Assembly (NCBI GenBank): GCA_002304735.1
Contig: DBIU01000003.1
Location: forward strand, 2,693-8,632
DNA: 5,940 bases
Origin: Ruminococcaceae bacterium UBA794
Lineage (GTDB): Bacteria > Bacillota > Clostridia > Oscillospirales > Ruminococcaceae
Reading direction: 5' to 3'
How positions within the stretch are numbered: position 1 is the stretch's first letter; each line of letters opens with the position of its first letter. The translations under genes and the position numbers were made by a program. Below the pieces are notes generated by a model, which did not search any database, was not told where the DNA came from, and worked only from the letters and a program-made list of their open reading frames with translations. This document shows positions 5,726 through 5,940 of the stretch, piece after piece.

Positions 5726-5940
5726 ATGAAAAACAAAACTTGTCCCGTTGCGAAAAAATGCAGCGGCTGTCAGCTTTCAAATATGAATTACGCGCAGCAG
5801 CTTGAGTATAAACAAAAGGACGCTGAAAAGCTGCTCGGCGGTTTCGGAAAGGTAAATCCGATTATCCCTATGGAAAATCCCTACAACTACCGCAACAAGG
5901 TGCAGGCGGTTTTCCGCAGCGACAGAAACGGAAGAATTAT
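5726..5940 (+). CDS. 23S rRNA (uracil-C5)-methyltransferase, RlmD/RlmCD type, N-terminal part (3' end outside window)
   Basis: The first 71 codons are present and the frame runs off the window. The N-terminus has CPVAKKCSGCQL, with Cys6, Cys12 and Cys15 (C-x5-C-x2-C). This is the front of the iron-sulfur-binding Cys cluster found in RlmD/RumA-type enzymes, in which a fourth Cys comes later. It is followed by YAQQLEYKQKDAEKLL and by ENPYNYRNKVQAVFR, the conserved Y-R-N-K stretch of the TrmA/RumA family. There is no TRAM domain ahead of the cluster, at least from this start. The family uses S-adenosylmethionine to make 5-methyluridine in 23S rRNA; in Firmicutes one RlmCD enzyme often does both U747 and U1939, so which site is modified cannot be told here. 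The ATG is chosen for GAGG (5717-5720) five bases upstream. Confidence 0.92.
   Translation, partial: MKNKTCPVAKKCSGCQLSNMNYAQQLEYKQKDAEKLLGGFGKVNPIIPMENPYNYRNKVQAVFRSDRNGRI

Overview
The window looks like chromosomal DNA from a Gram-positive anaerobe of the class Clostridia, most likely a gut or rumen member of the Ruminococcus/Oscillospiraceae group. This is an inference from four things: a FeoB followed by the small Cys-rich FeoB-associated protein typical of Firmicutes, strong Shine-Dalgarno sites, a beta-mannanase (GH26) remnant, and codon use rich in GGC, GCG and CGC. All genes I can support lie on the + strand.

Layout. Positions 1-1224 hold the 3' part of feoB (ferrous iron uptake) and a 55-residue FeoB-associated Cys-rich membrane protein, closed by a strong terminator (1248-1282). 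A consensus sigma70-type promoter (1305-1333) then drives a 442-residue membrane HD-GYP protein, a probable c-di-GMP phosphodiesterase (1388-2716). Positions 2717-2893 hold an imperfect tandem duplication of a gene start: ribosome binding site, start codon and signal-peptide codons. The upstream copy is dead because the G of its ATG is missing. The downstream copy starts a 506-residue lipoprotein of the esterase (alpha/beta hydrolase) type (2894-4414). Directly after its stop codon comes the C-terminal part of a GH26 mannanase (to 5027) without its N-terminal half, followed by a terminator (5104-5133). A further promoter (5175-5203) serves a 144-residue SMI1/KNR4 (SUKH) protein (5239-5673), and the window ends inside a 23S rRNA uracil-C5 methyltransferase gene of the RlmD/RlmCD type (from 5726).

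How the genes relate. The feo pair is one functional unit. The HD-GYP gene is a separate signalling unit. The esterase and GH26 remnant form the most unusual stretch. The esterase uses GGG for 11 of its 32 glycines, whereas the HD-GYP gene (29 glycines) and GH26 remnant (9) use none and the feoB part uses two. The esterase therefore looks like a foreign cassette that replaced the 5' half of a resident mannanase gene, with the duplicated leader at one edge and the truncated mannanase at the other. I found no insertion sequence, CRISPR array, tRNA, rRNA or riboswitch. I also found no clear multi-gene novel system; the best leads are the gene-replacement scar and the uncharacterised N-terminal region of the esterase.
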